Made by a program: the position numbers and the translations under genes. From Salinicola peritrichatus (GTDB taxonomy: Bacteria; Pseudomonadota; Gammaproteobacteria; Pseudomonadales; Halomonadaceae), in the NCBI RefSeq assembly GCF_003206715.1, contig NZ_PZJU01000007.1, forward strand, positions 1 through 64,000: a stretch of DNA of 64,000 nt, in the 5' to 3' direction. The notes beneath the pieces are model-generated. The model was not told the DNA's origin, made no database searches, and worked only from the letters and a program-made list of their open reading frames with translations. This document shows, in pieces, positions 62,938-64,000 of the stretch. Each line of letters starts with the position of its first letter. Position 1 is the stretch's first letter.

Positions 62938-62987
62938 GGCTCCATCACCAAATCAGAAAGCACCTCGATGGAGGTGCTTTTTTCGTT
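62938..62987 (+). other. Degenerate copy of the ssrA 3' end, possible attachment-site remnant
   Basis: GGCTCCATCACCAAATCAGA followed by AAAGCACCTC-GATG-GAGGTGC and a T-run parallels the order at the tmRNA end: CCTCCACCAAAC, CAGAATC, AAGCACC-TACG-GGTGC and T-run. The second hairpin (62957-62987) is a good terminator for the toxin-antitoxin transcript in its own right. The resemblance may mark the far end of an old ssrA-integrated element. Confidence 0.35.
62957..62987 (+). terminator. Terminator after the toxin-antitoxin genes
   Basis: AAAGCACCTC and GAGGTGCTTT form a 10-bp stem with loop GATG and TTTTTT. The stem is also usable leftward for the 53-residue zinc-ribbon gene, whose stop is at 63047. 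Confidence 0.9.
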
Positions 62988-63046
62988 GTTGATCTCGAGT
63001 GACTGCCGCGGCGCTGCTGGCCGGCAGCCCATGCTCGCTCGTCATT

Positions 63047-63208
63047 TCATCGGCTGGCGGTCATGACGCGCTCAAGGTCGTCACTCTTGCATTTGAAGGC
63101 GGAACAGTCCGCACAGCGGACATCTTCAGCGATTTCGCTGAGCGCCGGCAGCAGGAACCGCTTGCCTCCGCAGACGTTGCAGCGCAAATCCAGTGTGACG
63201 TTCCACAT
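63047..63208 (-). CDS. Small zinc-ribbon protein, 53 residues
   Basis: An ATG at 63208 with a strong AGGAAAG ribosome site opens a 53-residue frame with two CxxC pairs: LRCNVCGGKRF (C10, C13) and VRCADCSAF (C32, C35), plus C40. This is a zinc-ribbon (rubredoxin-like knuckle) layout. The family and function are not recognised. It lies 72 bases downstream of another zinc-ribbon gene on the same strand, so the two may be co-transcribed. Below the size many gene finders report. Confidence 0.7.
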   Translation of the reverse strand: MWNVTLDLRCNVCGGKRFLLPALSEIAEDVRCADCSAFKCKSDDLERVMTASR

Positions 63209-63280
63209 GATCTTTCCTACCTATGATGTGGCGAGCTCTCGAGAGAGCTGCCGTCGTGACGTTGGTACTCTTCCCTGCGC

Positions 63281-63490
63281 TCAGGCGCGAATCCCCATCT
63301 CCCGAGCCATGGCCCGAGATTTCAGACAGGTCTCGATGAGGAAGGAGTGCGTGTGGCGTTCATCGAACGCTTGGCGAGTCTCCAGGAATTCCCCACAATC
63401 GCTGCAGTGGATCTCGTCCCACTCGCAGCTGCTGTTCGGAGACATGGCCTTCTCGCTACCGCAACGTGGACAGCTGATACGATGATGCAT
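63281..63490 (-). CDS. Small zinc-ribbon protein, 69 residues
   Basis: The 69 residues have two CxxC knuckles: SCPRCGSEKAM (C7, C10) and IHCSDCGEFLET (C28, C31), then a helical tail rich in Arg and Glu with one more Cys (ETCLKSRAMAREM). A full AAGGAGGGG ribosome site precedes the ATG. Probably a nucleic-acid or protein-binding accessory factor; no family assigned. In 63491-63776 upstream no gene is supported. Confidence 0.75.
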   Translation of the reverse strand: MHHRISCPRCGSEKAMSPNSSCEWDEIHCSDCGEFLETRQAFDERHTHSFLIETCLKSRAMAREMGIRA

Positions 63491-63776
63491 GTGAACCCCT
63501 CCTTGGCTTCGACATCAGATAACCATGAGAAGCATAGCTCACATCATGCCCTTGGGTATCCAACTTAGACGCGTCTTCTGCAAGTTATGCCTCGTCGTCA
63601 TTCACGGCGATCCGCTTCGGCCTCTAAAAAGACGCCGCTGCGTGGCAATATTTCCGAGATTGGCTAGCCTCAAAGTCCGTCGGCGCGCTTGGCTTCGCAT
63701 TGGCGAAGGGATGTTACGCTAAGGAGCGCGGGTGGTTACGGATCATCGATTCATCTTCATGACAGGAGGTTACAGC

Positions 63777-64000
63777 GTGACGATTCTTCATTCTGAGCGC
63801 TGGCTGCGCCATTGGCTGTTGTTGCTCTTGCTGGCATTCACCGTGCCGGTACTGGCGCAAGCACAAGACAGTGGCGCCGGGGAACAGGAAGCCCCGCGGG
63901 AGCCCGCCTATTCGACGATGGCGGATCTGCTCGAAAACGAACAGTCGCGCCAGGCATTGATCGATCAATTGAGGCAGCTGGCTGCCCAGCAGGAGAACGG
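63777..64000 (+). CDS. Probable mechanosensitive channel (MscS family), N-terminal part
   Basis: Starts at a GTG with AGGAGG 8 bases upstream and runs off the window. The 74 visible residues have a signal peptide (WLLLLLLAFTVPVLAQAQ, cleavage near residue 28), then YSTMADLLENEQSRQALIDQ and LRQLAAQQEN, which resembles the periplasmic start of large YbiO-type MscS channels of Halomonas and Pseudomonas. The channel core is not in the window, so the assignment is tentative. Confidence 0.5.
   Translation, partial: MTILHSERWLRHWLLLLLLAFTVPVLAQAQDSGAGEQEAPREPAYSTMADLLENEQSRQALIDQLRQLAAQQEN

Noticed and set aside
63525-63722. 65-codon plus-strand frame before the channel gene
   Set aside because: No ribosome site, no family features and atypical composition; the stretch is treated as intergenic.

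Overview
The window is GC-rich bacterial chromosome of a gammaproteobacterium. Gene order looks like a mixture of Pseudomonas and E. coli synteny blocks, which fits a Halomonas-like member of the Halomonadaceae. That placement is inferred from gene order and protein style only; no search was run. Almost all of the window is core genome.

Left part (1-20k). tyrS lies just upstream of a strong leftward promoter of rRNA type; anmK is divergent. Then come pilU-pilT (twitching ATPases), yggS-proC-yggT-metX-metW (PLP homeostasis, proline and methionine synthesis), sfsA with an aminotransferase, dksA-gluQ, and pcnB-folK-panB-panC-GNAT-coaA (RNA polyadenylation, folate, pantothenate and CoA). Between gluQ and pcnB is about 0.9 kb without a protein gene. 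It carries a sigma-54-type promoter, a series of AACAACAA motifs and a strong terminator: a CrcZ-like Hfq-sequestering small RNA. A decayed acyltransferase follows coaA.

Middle part (20-42k), nearly all leftward. The translation block metY-rimP-nusA-infB-rbfA-truB-rpsO-pnp has a clear promoter and attenuator around its initiator tRNA. Beside it is leuU-secG-tpiA-glmM-folP-ftsH-rlmE, with yhbY divergent, then dapB-carA-carB-greA. This combines translation factors, protein quality control, peptidoglycan precursor and folate synthesis, and pyrimidine/arginine and lysine precursors.

Accessory block (about 42.3-53k). Between dapB and dnaJ, which are neighbours in Pseudomonas, sit a phytase-like lipoprotein, an OFA-family (oxalate/formate type) transporter, a ModE/periplasmic-binding-type regulator, a soluble NAD-dependent molybdenum formate dehydrogenase operon (fdsG-B-A-D) and a LysE/RhtB exporter. 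Two copies of a MITE-like inverted-repeat element lie in this block. The set looks like a formate import and oxidation cassette.

Right part (53-64k). dnaJ, dnaK and grpE run leftward from two sigma-32-type promoters; a third MITE copy lies in the grpE leader. recN (LexA box), fur, bamE, rnfH, ratA, smpB and the tmRNA gene ssrA follow. Downstream of ssrA is a small variable patch: a HI1419/HI1420-type toxin-antitoxin pair, possible remnants of an ssrA-integrated element, two tiny zinc-ribbon genes, and the start of a probable mechanosensitive channel gene cut by the window edge.
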